Part shown: positions 6,390-14,655 of the stretch, in pieces
Position numbering within the stretch: the first letter of the stretch is position 1
Layout of the letters: every line of letters begins with the position of its first letter
Assembly: GCA_937907585.1 (NCBI GenBank)
Contig: CALCVH010000177.1
Location: forward strand, 1-26,868
From: an uncultured Bacillota bacterium
GTDB taxonomy: Bacteria > Bacillota_I > Bacilli_A > Izemoplasmatales > UBA1188
Direction: 5' to 3'
DNA length: 26,868 bases
Position numbers and translations under genes: made by a program
Notes under the pieces: model-generated
What the model was told of the DNA's origin: nothing
Database searches by the model: none
Seen by the model: the letters and a program-made list of their open reading frames with translations, nothing else

Positions 6390-7004
6390 CCTAACTACTT
6401 CTATGAAGTTTTTAAACATTTTAAGTCCATTAACTGAACCATGCATTTCAGGATGGAACTGAACTCCATATATATTCATATTTTTATTTTCTATTGATGT
6501 GATAAAACATCTTTCGCTTTTAGATGTAATAGTAAAACCATCTGGAACTTTAACTACATGATCAGAATGATCCATCCATACAGTCTCTTTCAAAGAAAGA
6601 TTTTTGAATAATACAGTATCATCATTAAATATTGTAATATCTTTTTGACCATATTCATTATCGCCCATGAACTCAACTTTTCCGCCCATCATTTCGCTAA
6701 TCAGCTGCATGCCGTAACATATACCTAATATTGGGATACCAGATTTAAATATTCTTTCATCACATTTATATGAATCTAAAGAATATACACTTTTTGGACT
6801 ACCAGAAAGGATAATACCTTTAATATTAAGTTTTTTAATTTCTTCTAACTTTATATTAAAGTCAACTAGTTTAGCTTTAATGTTAAGTTCTTCTAGTTTT
6901 TCCATAATGTATTTGTTATATTCACTTTTAAAATCTAATACAATTATTTCTTCCATATCTTTAGTCCAATAATACAAGTTTTTATTCTCTTTAATATAAT
7001 ACAT
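6378..7004 (-). CDS. class I glutamine amidotransferase, GuaA N-domain type
   Basis: 208 aa from the first ATG, or 192 aa from an ATG at 6956. The glutaminase triad is present: GICYGMQ with Cys96, VQFHPE with His184 and Glu186. The block IIVLDFKSEYN and GIILSGSPKSVYS match the N-terminal half of GMP synthase. The ATP-pyrophosphatase domain is absent, and no partner synthetase gene is nearby. It could be subunit A of a split GMP synthase, or a separate amidotransferase of unknown acceptor. The homology begins near residue 18, which favours the 6956 start, but neither ATG has a good RBS, so the longer frame is given. It has its own promoter (7116-7145) with a leader of about 105 bases and is a single-gene unit. 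Confidence 0.85.
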   Translation of the reverse strand: MYYIKENKNLYYWTKDMEEIIVLDFKSEYNKYIMEKLEELNIKAKLVDFNIKLEEIKKLNIKGIILSGSPKSVYSLDSYKCDERIFKSGIPILGICYGMQLISEMMGGKVEFMGDNEYGQKDITIFNDDTVLFKNLSLKETVWMDHSDHVVKVPDGFTITSKSERCFITSIENKNMNIYGVQFHPEMHGSVNGLKMFKNFIEVVRRVS

Positions 7005-7082
7005 TTTTTTATTAATTTTTAATAGAAATATTTTAAAAATTTCTATTATTTATATATATTATCATTAACTATGAGTTATAGC

Positions 7083-7098
7083 ACCCCAAAATGGGGGT
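7083..7098 (-). promoter_or_regulatory. G/C hairpin in the leader of the amidotransferase gene
   Basis: On the minus strand ACCCC-C-A and T-GGGGT pair around TTT within 7083-7098, about 10 bases downstream of the predicted transcription start. A second, A/T-only hairpin lies at 7021-7029/7039-7047. The first hairpin has no T run after it, so it is not a terminator in this sense. It may protect the 5' end. I found no conserved core of the purine or preQ1 riboswitches. Confidence 0.35.
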
Positions 7099-7115
7099 CC
7101 ATCTAAAAGTCAGGT

Positions 7116-7145
7116 ATTGTACTTTTTTTAAAGTATTATTGTCAA
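7116..7145 (-). promoter_or_regulatory. sigma-70 promoter of the amidotransferase gene
   Basis: On the minus strand TTGACA (7140-7145) and TACAAT (7116-7121) are separated by 18 bp. Initiation near 7109 gives a leader of about 105 bases. The -35 lies downstream of the terminator of the CotH gene. Confidence 0.75.
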
Positions 7146-7165
7146 TAAAACACCAAAACTATCAT

Positions 7166-7193
7166 ATAAAAAGGAGCCAAAAATAAGGCCCCT
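7166..7193 (-). terminator. terminator of the sigma/beta-propeller/CotH operon
   Basis: AGGAGCC (7172-7178) and GGCCCCT (7187-7193) form a 7-bp stem with one G-U pair. A T run follows on the minus strand. It lies 3 bp after the CotH stop codon. Confidence 0.75.
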
Positions 7194-7195
7194 AT

Positions 7196-9055
7196 TTAAT
7201 CGATATATGACATCCATAATAGACTCAAATAATTCATTCTTAATTCAATATAATTTCTTAATATTCCTACTGAATCCATATAGTCTTTACCGCTAGAATT
7301 GCCAAATTTTAAATACTCTTTCCCGCCAAACGTATGCCACCTCATATTGTTCATATCAGCGGATGGTTGTATGTTTCTTGCGATAGATAATAGATATGAA
7401 TCAGTTTTATCCACAACTCTTTTTAAGAATGGTTCAAATCTATCAAAATATATTAACGCAACCTTTTTTATAAAAGATTCATCCTTATATAGTTCTCCAA
7501 AATAACCTGTGCTGTTATCTACTCCATTAATTGGGAAACACGATACAAATAGGTTATCAGGTAGATATGAATATCCAGTTTTCCCTTCACCATTAGTTCT
7601 AAAGGTTGAATAGTTATTATAAGAGAAATCGTGATCCCAAGATGGCCCAAAATGCATTTTAGCTTTGCCAGTTAAATCAGAATCTTTATACATATAAAAA
7701 CTCGAATATGTAGCGTCTATATTTTGGCTTATTTCTTCAACTAAATACGCTACTACTAAAGAATCTAAATCTAGATAATCAGTATAATGTTTTCCTTTTG
7801 AATTATAGCCATTTTCTCCATATATCGCATCTTCCATATCCTGAACAAAAGATCTTATATATTCTACTTGTTCAGCTGTAGCGTATTCAGGAGATGATAT
7901 CTCAATTGCTTGGCCTCTTGATGTCACAAATCCGCTTTCAACTTTATAGCCATATCTATTAGATTGTTGAAACTCTAGAATATAACCACCCGTTATATCA
8001 ATAGGATTATTTTCTATATCATATGCTTTATAACTATCAGCTTTATATTCTAGACTTGATGAAACATTATTTATAATTCTTTTATATTCGCTTAAATCCT
8101 TATCATTAACTTTTTCTGTTTCTTTTTCTAAATCAGTGATATCTACTCTACTATCATCAATTTCTACTCTTTCATATAGTTCATATGTTCCTCTATATGA
8201 ACCATCAATATATAGATCAACGAATACAGAATCCATAGTGAATTCCATTCCACCATATTTAGCCATTTCATCAGTTATTTTATTTCTTAACATAGAATGG
8301 TCTAAATAATTAGATACTAGTGCCCATTTCTTAGCTTTACCCATGCCAAATAAGTTTTCTTTTTTTGACAGTTTAAGATTATATGGTTTTTTATCGCTAT
8401 ATTGCCAGGAAGAGTTACCTCTTGATGTTAATTTTTCATATTCACCATTATATTCTATTTCGCCATCTTCATTAATCATTAATGATTTTCCAGTTTCAAC
8501 TAGGTTTTTATTATTATCAAGAACATCTATTGAGCCATTACTAGTCGATAAATAAATACATCCTAGATTAGATTTCATCACTTTTAATCTTCCATAATAT
8601 GTATTATTTATAGTGATTTTGAATATATCTGAAGTATTTAATAAATCAGTTGATTCATTAGATGTTACTAATTTATCATTTAAATATATTGGATCATCTG
8701 ATATATATGAAATAACTAGATTTTCTTTATTAGCTGTTGATGGTAAAAATAGATATCGTATATTATCCCATTTGCTGTAAAACCAATATGTATAATCTAA
8801 TTCTGATTCTATACCAGTATAAAGATTAGATGCTTTAAACATAGATACTGGAATATCCTCATAACTAGAGTCATCTAATATATCATTATAATCATCACTA
8901 TCATCAGGTAAATTATTATCAGTACTTATATCATCAGTAAGATTATTATTTATTTTGTTTATATCTTCTTTTTTAGAACACCCAATAATTGAGTGTTCTA
9001 AAAACACAATTATAGTAACAAGTACTATATTTGTAATAATCTTTAAGAATTTCAT
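7196..9055 (-). CDS. CotH kinase family lipoprotein
   Basis: 619 aa. It has an N-terminal signal peptide with lipobox SIIGC (Cys26) and an Asp-rich linker (about 40-70), so it should be lipid-anchored outside the cell. The CotH kinase region runs from about 205 to 480: SRGNSSWQYSDKKPYNLKLS (211-230), KKWALVSNYLDHSMLRNKI, VDLYIDGSYRGTYELYERVE, GGYILEFQQ, SLVVAYLVEEISQNID and the metal-site motif GPSWDHDFSY (470-479). All core motifs are intact. CotH proteins are atypical protein kinases known from spore coat and cell-surface settings; substrates here are unknown. The start is 7 bp from the beta-propeller stop with no clear RBS, suggesting translational coupling. A terminator follows directly. 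Confidence 0.9.
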   Translation of the reverse strand: MKFLKIITNIVLVTIIVFLEHSIIGCSKKEDINKINNNLTDDISTDNNLPDDSDDYNDILDDSSYEDIPVSMFKASNLYTGIESELDYTYWFYSKWDNIRYLFLPSTANKENLVISYISDDPIYLNDKLVTSNESTDLLNTSDIFKITINNTYYGRLKVMKSNLGCIYLSTSNGSIDVLDNNKNLVETGKSLMINEDGEIEYNGEYEKLTSRGNSSWQYSDKKPYNLKLSKKENLFGMGKAKKWALVSNYLDHSMLRNKITDEMAKYGGMEFTMDSVFVDLYIDGSYRGTYELYERVEIDDSRVDITDLEKETEKVNDKDLSEYKRIINNVSSSLEYKADSYKAYDIENNPIDITGGYILEFQQSNRYGYKVESGFVTSRGQAIEISSPEYATAEQVEYIRSFVQDMEDAIYGENGYNSKGKHYTDYLDLDSLVVAYLVEEISQNIDATYSSFYMYKDSDLTGKAKMHFGPSWDHDFSYNNYSTFRTNGEGKTGYSYLPDNLFVSCFPINGVDNSTGYFGELYKDESFIKKVALIYFDRFEPFLKRVVDKTDSYLLSIARNIQPSADMNNMRWHTFGGKEYLKFGNSSGKDYMDSVGILRNYIELRMNYLSLLWMSYID

Positions 9056-9062
9056 AAAAGTT

Positions 9063-11123
9063 TTATTCTACTTTATTAACAATATTGTATTCAGAATCAA
9101 ATGAAACAATCATAGAATCGTATATAGAGTAATTGATACATGTAGCGTCATCTTTTGTTTTATAAATTAAATAGAAATATCCATTCACATAATACATTCT
9201 AGATTCAGTTAATTGAGAGTTATTATCATATAACCAAGATAATTCTTCATTAGCTGGTTCTAAATTATATTCATAACTTAATACTTCATTTAATTTATAA
9301 TCATCATCACCCATAACTATTTCATATAGATAGTAAGTTCTATTGACTTCAAAACCAATATAATTTTTATATACAAATAGTGCTTTATGGTTATCGATAG
9401 CCTCTATATATGTAGGTTCATAGTTAATCTCATCAAGTTCAACTGGATTATCACCTTTTATATTATATAGATCAAATTTAGTTCCTTTTCTAACATTATA
9501 ATATTCGCTAATATCTTCTGTATTATATCCTATTGCGAATGCGTAGCCGATTAAATCGCCAGTTAGATATTGTAGATATGTATTGAATCCATCTTCTTTA
9601 AATAATCCTAATATAGTTGGATTTGTTGGATCGGATAAATCAATTTTATATAGTGGATCTGTATTCTTCGCAGTCACAATCAAACATGTATCCTTATCAA
9701 ATCTCGCAGATTTGATAGTTTCATTTTCTAGTCCTAATCCTTCAGTAATAGAACCTGTTAAACTGAATTTACCATTTTTTATTTCATATATTTCAAGTTT
9801 ATTATGATTTGTTTGAGCTAGCGCTAAACGCAAATATCCATTATATTCATCAAGTGAGAATTGATTTAATAATTCTCCTGATACAATTAATGATGCGACA
9901 GGGGTAATCGCTCCATCATTAATATTATATTTAATAATTGATTCTGCAGAACCTATTGAATCTATTGAATTAACAATAAACATTTCCATTTCATATCTAG
10001 ATGTTCTAGATACTAAATATATAGAATTATTATTAACATATACAATTGGATAATTAGTAGGTCCTGTTTGAATAACAGAATTTGTTTTTAATTCATCATC
10101 TAATCTAATAGATACAAAATGTGTATATGCGTTATTATAGAAATCATCACTATAATATATTTTATTACAAGATGTATATACAGTTTTACCATCTACAATT
10201 TCACTAGGTAAACTATAGTTATTATTTTCTGATTTAATATTTTCAACATAAATAAAATATAAAGTATTTAAATCAGTTTCATCGTTATATACAATTCTTG
10301 AATCAATTATATAACCCTTACCTTTAAACGATTTAGAAAGTTCATTATTTTCTTTATTATAAACATTCACAAGAACATATGAATTATATGTGTTATATCT
10401 ATAGTAATAGTAACCATAGTCATCAGATTCACTATATTCATGTAAAGATGTGATCACTATTACATAATCATCTGTTAGATATAAATTGGTATTAAATAAT
10501 TTATTATTTTTTCCAGTTACTATATCTTTTTTAACAGTTTCACCAATAACGCCATTATCTATAGAATTAATTAATAAGCTACCATCCAATACTCTATAGA
10601 TATTTTTCCCATCAGATTTTATAACATCAGCTTCATCAACATCTTCATATTGAGTATTGGTTTTACTTACATCTTCAGTTAAAGAAGCGTATCCTTGAGC
10701 GTTATCTTTAGGCGTTGCGCTCGCATCTTCTACCATAGTTGGAATCGCTCCTGGCGCAGCCATAGCGTATTCATCAACCCACATGTCATTCTTATAAACT
10801 AAATCAAATCTATAATTACGATTGTTTCTATAAGATAATTTTTGATTTAGTTCTTCCATAGAAGAAAAAGTATTTATAGAACTACTATTGGATTTTACTC
10901 CATTATTGAATGCAGAGTTTTCATTAGATACAAGCACAATTAACACTAAAGATAAAACGAATACCGCTAAAGCAGGTATAGCGTATTTATAGAATGTAGG
11001 CAAATGAAATCCTCTTCTTTCTTTTATAGATGTTTTTTCGTATGAAGCATCTATTTTATCTAATACATCAGGAGTTTCTATTTCTTCAGCTCTTACTTTC
11101 TTTTTGAAATCATTAAACTTCAT
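9063..11123 (-). CDS. membrane-anchored beta-propeller protein, putative anti-sigma/sensor
   Basis: 686 aa. A charged N-terminal cytoplasmic segment (1-45) is followed by one membrane helix (about 46-66), a Ser/Asn-rich linker, and a large extracellular beta-propeller (C-terminal secreted Beta_propel family) marked by YEDVDEADVIKSDGKNIY (159-176) and repeated Tyr/Asn-rich strands. The cytoplasmic segment has no zinc-type anti-sigma motif. Its ATG is one base beyond the ECF sigma stop, with GGAGGA inside the sigma gene as RBS, which couples the two. By analogy with sigma/anti-sigma pairs it is probably the anti-sigma partner, with the propeller sensing an external ligand. That is inference from operon structure and topology. 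The CotH lipoprotein follows after 7 bp. Confidence 0.88.
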   Translation of the reverse strand: MKFNDFKKKVRAEEIETPDVLDKIDASYEKTSIKERRGFHLPTFYKYAIPALAVFVLSLVLIVLVSNENSAFNNGVKSNSSSINTFSSMEELNQKLSYRNNRNYRFDLVYKNDMWVDEYAMAAPGAIPTMVEDASATPKDNAQGYASLTEDVSKTNTQYEDVDEADVIKSDGKNIYRVLDGSLLINSIDNGVIGETVKKDIVTGKNNKLFNTNLYLTDDYVIVITSLHEYSESDDYGYYYYRYNTYNSYVLVNVYNKENNELSKSFKGKGYIIDSRIVYNDETDLNTLYFIYVENIKSENNNYSLPSEIVDGKTVYTSCNKIYYSDDFYNNAYTHFVSIRLDDELKTNSVIQTGPTNYPIVYVNNNSIYLVSRTSRYEMEMFIVNSIDSIGSAESIIKYNINDGAITPVASLIVSGELLNQFSLDEYNGYLRLALAQTNHNKLEIYEIKNGKFSLTGSITEGLGLENETIKSARFDKDTCLIVTAKNTDPLYKIDLSDPTNPTILGLFKEDGFNTYLQYLTGDLIGYAFAIGYNTEDISEYYNVRKGTKFDLYNIKGDNPVELDEINYEPTYIEAIDNHKALFVYKNYIGFEVNRTYYLYEIVMGDDDYKLNEVLSYEYNLEPANEELSWLYDNNSQLTESRMYYVNGYFYLIYKTKDDATCINYSIYDSMIVSFDSEYNIVNKVE

Positions 11124-11124
11124 C

Positions 11125-11640
11125 TTAAAATTCCTCCAAATTTTCTTTTATTATTTTAATCATTTTCTTATAAGTATCGTGGATTGTAGATTTTGGGATA
11201 TTCATAATATCCGATATATCCCTAAAACCCATATTGAATATGATTCTATATACGAATATCTGTTTCATATCAGTATCATTATTTAATATGTATAAAGATT
11301 TATTAATTAAACTATTATCATATTGATAATTAATAGAATCCATTTCATCATCGCCTAACTCAACTATTCTTTTCTTTTTATTGTATTCATTTAAGCTTAA
11401 GTTTCTAGCGATTGATGAAATCCACGCTTTGAAATTAGTACCTAGCTTATATGAATCAAGATTATTAATCATCTTCATATAAGTATCCTGCATAATATCT
11501 TCAATTTCAGCTGAATTACCTAAAATTGAATATATTGAAAGATAAACAATTTTCTTTGTTTCGTAGTAGATATCATTAAACTTCTCAATGTTACCATCCA
11601 TGTATTCTTTAACACATAGATTTAGTTCATGGTTGTTCAT
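11125..11640 (-). CDS. ECF-type RNA polymerase sigma factor
   Basis: 171 aa. Region 2 covers about residues 22-91: IVYLSIYSILGNSAEIEDIMQDTYMKM is the core-binding and -10-binding helix set, and FKAWISSIARNLSLNEYNKKKR is typical of sigma-70 family ECF factors. Region 4 (about 124-168: MGFRDISDIMNIPKSTIHDTYKKM) is a helix-turn-helix for the -35 element. No extra domain is present. AAAGG eight bases upstream serves as RBS. It is the first gene of the operon with the beta-propeller membrane protein and CotH lipoprotein. ECF operons are often autoregulated; I could not identify a clear ECF promoter in the 88-bp gap upstream. Confidence 0.92.
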   Translation of the reverse strand: MNNHELNLCVKEYMDGNIEKFNDIYYETKKIVYLSIYSILGNSAEIEDIMQDTYMKMINNLDSYKLGTNFKAWISSIARNLSLNEYNKKKRIVELGDDEMDSINYQYDNSLINKSLYILNNDTDMKQIFVYRIIFNMGFRDISDIMNIPKSTIHDTYKKMIKIIKENLEEF

Positions 11641-11703
11641 CCTAGGTACCTTTCACTTATAAAACAATTAAATAATATGTTTTGTCCGAAGAATTTTTTT
11701 AAT

Positions 11704-11730
11704 AAAGGAAATTTCCTAGAAATTCCCCTT
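11704..11730 (-). terminator. possible weak terminator after the membrane protein gene
   Basis: AAAGGAAATTT (11704-11714) and AAATTCCCCTT (11720-11730) pair over 11 bp with two G-U pairs around CCTAG. The T run on the minus strand is interrupted (TTTATT). It would separate the ABC operon from the sigma operon. Confidence 0.45.
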
Positions 11731-12451
11731 AGTAATATATAAATAATAATGAAAACGCAATAAATGATATTCCTAAATTAAATATAAAATATGTTGTTTT
11801 ATCATATACTATATAGTTCTTTTTTGGATAATAATCAAATATTATATTTGCGTGTCTTGTTAAACTAGAACCATATATAAGAATTAATCCAATAAAACTA
11901 AATAAGAATACCATTTTAGTATCGCTAGATTTGTTAGATACAATAAATCCAGTAAAAGATAATCCTGTTACAAGCGATACTATAACTGCGTATATAAAGA
12001 ATAATGTTATCTGATTAGCTGATTCTTTTCTTTTTATCACATATATAGATAAATAGAATATTATCGCTAAAATAGATCCAACAATTAATTCAACAAAATT
12101 AAATCCAAAATATATGCTTAATGAAATGAATAATAGTATGTATATAGATAATGCAGAATATATCTCAATTTTATTTTTATATTTAGTTAGTTTTGTTGAA
12201 TAAAGATTGTAGATATTGAATCCTTCATATAAAAATAGAGATACTAAAGTGATTATACAAGATACTATTATTCTAGTTTCTACTCCTCTAAATGAGGATA
12301 AGAACGAAACTAATCCAGTAATAAATACTAGTGAATAGTGAACGCATCTAGAGTGAGTAGAATACTTACCAAATTTTGTAAAATCTAATCCAATTGATAA
12401 TCCTAAAAATATGATTGATAAAATAAACAAAATGATAGATAGAACTAACAT
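11729..12451 (-). CDS. polytopic membrane protein, about seven helices
   Basis: 240 aa and strongly hydrophobic throughout, with about seven predicted membrane segments (first at 3-22, last at about 218-239) separated by short loops. Charged residues are few (KRKESA near 145, HANIIFDYYPKKN near 200). I do not recognise the family. It starts 7 bp after the second ABC ATPase-permease stop, with an AGGTGA RBS, so it is the last gene of that operon and may be an accessory subunit or a protein protected by the exporter. That role is inference from position only. Confidence 0.8.
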   Translation of the reverse strand: MLVLSIILFILSIIFLGLSIGLDFTKFGKYSTHSRCVHYSLVFITGLVSFLSSFRGVETRIIVSCIITLVSLFLYEGFNIYNLYSTKLTKYKNKIEIYSALSIYILLFISLSIYFGFNFVELIVGSILAIIFYLSIYVIKRKESANQITLFFIYAVIVSLVTGLSFTGFIVSNKSSDTKMVFLFSFIGLILIYGSSLTRHANIIFDYYPKKNYIVYDKTTYFIFNLGISFIAFSLLFIYY

Positions 12452-12458
12452 AAATCAC

Positions 12459-14651
12459 CTAGATATCATATTTTTTAATTATCTCAACTGGAGTCTTAGA
12501 TAATAATATCGCAACAGGTATCAATGATGATAATTCTGTAGTTAAGTATATAACTAATAATCCAATTAAATAAGTTAATAAGTTTGGATTAACTACTTTA
12601 ATTAGTTGAGATGAGAAATTGCTGTTGAAATAGAAGATTATTAAATATGTTACCGTATAACTTATGAATGTAGTGAGCGTTGTAAAGACAAACATCTCTC
12701 CACAAAACATCGATAATACATCTTTTTTATTTGCGCCAATACTTCTTAAAATTCCAACTTCTTTTATCTTAGAGAAGAGGGACGCTCTAATCATTAAGGC
12801 TAGATATATTATTATAGCGGTAATCATCACAAGTAAAGCTATTACCGTACCCATCTTTGCTTCTAAGTTTTCTTTAAACTTTCTAAATCCAGCACCCTTA
12901 ATAGAATCGCTTACAGTAGAATATCCTAAATCTTTGATGTGCTTAATCATTTCTTCTTTATTAACACAAGAAATATATACACCTTCACTAGAGAATAGAT
13001 ATGTAGTGCTTTCTTCTAAATATGAATCGCTATTAATATATACTGATGGATTCTTTGAATCAGCTACGCCCACAATCTTTACAGTTTTTATATCACCTAA
13101 TGATCTGATGTCCGCATCCATTCCAATTAGATCGCTATATCCACTAAAACCATTAGATACTGCGCTTACATCATTTAAAATGTTATCCGCAATCCACTCT
13201 GATAATACAACTTCATCATTAGCTATAATATCTCTACCTTCTACTATCTTATATTTCATATTAGTATTTTTAGTTAAATAGATATTCCCTTGATAATTAA
13301 CTCCACTATTTGCGGTTTGATAGAATCTTTGAATATTTAAATTTAGTCTATGTCCAGCATATCCTCTCGATTGAATCATTGATTCATATCCAGGATAAGT
13401 CTTTAGATCATTATATAGTTTTTCTATTGTTAAACCTTTAAGTTCATCTTTATGTTTTATCACAACTTCTACAACATTATCAGGAGTTAAAATATATTCC
13501 TTTTTATCTACTGATATTGAACTAGAAAATGATGAAAACATAAACGCAAACACTATTCCAATGATGATTAAGACAACTCTTGAGAATTTGCTTCTCTTTA
13601 AGTATTTAGTTTCTTTAAAAGCGTTCTTAATACCTTTAAATATTCCAATATATCCTTTTCCTTTAATCTCGCTAGATTTAAATGATTCAAATGAGAAATC
13701 AGATTCTTTTTCATTTCTTTCATTAATAAATTCTTCTTCGCTCAAATCAAGAAGTTTTATTTCGCTAGAATCATCAATATAATGTACTTTAGATTTTGAA
13801 GATGTCTTAATATATAATTCACCGTTTTTAAATATAATATCGAAGTGCGCATCTACTTTATCAGTATCTTCATAGATATTCATCGATACTTTTTCGTTAT
13901 TATATTCTTCTTTTGTATAATCCTTTAAATATATATTTCTAACATCTTTACGAACTATTGATCCAACATTTGAATTCTCATAATCATTAACAATCACGCC
14001 ATCCTTAAGTTCAATAATTCTATCTGCGTAATAATCAACTAAATCTTTTTCATGGCTTACGAGTATTACTAGTCTATCTTTTGAAATGCTTTTGATGATG
14101 TTCATTATTTCAAAAGTATTATTTGAATCTAGGTTTCCTGTTGGTTCATCAGCGAGTATCACTTTAGGATCTTTTGCGAGCGCTCTAGCGATAGCGACTC
14201 TTTGACGCTGTCCGCCTGATAAAGCTGTAACATTTCTTTTCCTATATTTATACATTCCAACAGATTCAAGACAGAGTTTCGCTCTATTCTTTCTTTCATC
14301 TATGTCAGTTAAACCGATAATATCAAGTATCGCCATGATATTATCTTCAACAGATTTAGAATCTAATAAATTATAGTTTTGGAAAATATACCCAATGTTT
14401 TTATTTCTAAATTCATCAGCGTATCTAGCATTATATCTAGATAATCTTTGTTCAAAATATGTGATAGTTCCACTATCAAATTTATCTAGTGCACCTATAA
14501 CATTTAAAAGTGTAGTCTTACCACATCCAGAAGGTCCAAAGAATACATATAGACCTTTATCATTAAATTCGTATGAAATATCATTTATTACATGATATTC
14601 ATTTCTATTACCCTTATTATAATATTTATTTAAATGTTCAATCTTAATCAT
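12459..14651 (-). CDS. ABC ATPase fused to FtsX/MacB-type permease (second copy)
   Basis: 730 aa. The N-terminal ATPase domain (1-220) has Walker A GPSGCGKTT (39-47), Q-loop FQNYN, signature LSGGQ (144-148), Walker B VILADE (164-169) and H-loop His200. A linker of about 130 residues leads to membrane helix 1 (358-378), a long extracellular domain and three C-terminal helices (about 605-627, 650-672, 690-713) containing the FtsX block IKEVGILRSIGANKKDV. This is MacB topology: mechanotransmission, where ATP use drives periplasmic or extracellular movement rather than channel transport. It lies four bases after its paralogue, suggesting a heterodimer. Substrate unknown; peptide or lipoprotein export or envelope stress response are the usual options. 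Confidence 0.92.
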   Translation of the reverse strand: MIKIEHLNKYYNKGNRNEYHVINDISYEFNDKGLYVFFGPSGCGKTTLLNVIGALDKFDSGTITYFEQRLSRYNARYADEFRNKNIGYIFQNYNLLDSKSVEDNIMAILDIIGLTDIDERKNRAKLCLESVGMYKYRKRNVTALSGGQRQRVAIARALAKDPKVILADEPTGNLDSNNTFEIMNIIKSISKDRLVILVSHEKDLVDYYADRIIELKDGVIVNDYENSNVGSIVRKDVRNIYLKDYTKEEYNNEKVSMNIYEDTDKVDAHFDIIFKNGELYIKTSSKSKVHYIDDSSEIKLLDLSEEEFINERNEKESDFSFESFKSSEIKGKGYIGIFKGIKNAFKETKYLKRSKFSRVVLIIIGIVFAFMFSSFSSSISVDKKEYILTPDNVVEVVIKHKDELKGLTIEKLYNDLKTYPGYESMIQSRGYAGHRLNLNIQRFYQTANSGVNYQGNIYLTKNTNMKYKIVEGRDIIANDEVVLSEWIADNILNDVSAVSNGFSGYSDLIGMDADIRSLGDIKTVKIVGVADSKNPSVYINSDSYLEESTTYLFSSEGVYISCVNKEEMIKHIKDLGYSTVSDSIKGAGFRKFKENLEAKMGTVIALLVMITAIIIYLALMIRASLFSKIKEVGILRSIGANKKDVLSMFCGEMFVFTTLTTFISYTVTYLIIFYFNSNFSSQLIKVVNPNLLTYLIGLLVIYLTTELSSLIPVAILLSKTPVEIIKKYDI

Positions 14652-14655
14652 ATTC

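Noticed and set aside
7005..7110. Riboswitch in the leader of the glutaminase gene (purine or preQ1)
   Set aside because: The conserved cores of those aptamers are not visible; only simple hairpins remain.
12664..13281. 205-codon plus-strand ORF inside the second ABC gene
   Set aside because: It is antisense to a motif-rich coding region, has no RBS, and shows no recognisable domain.
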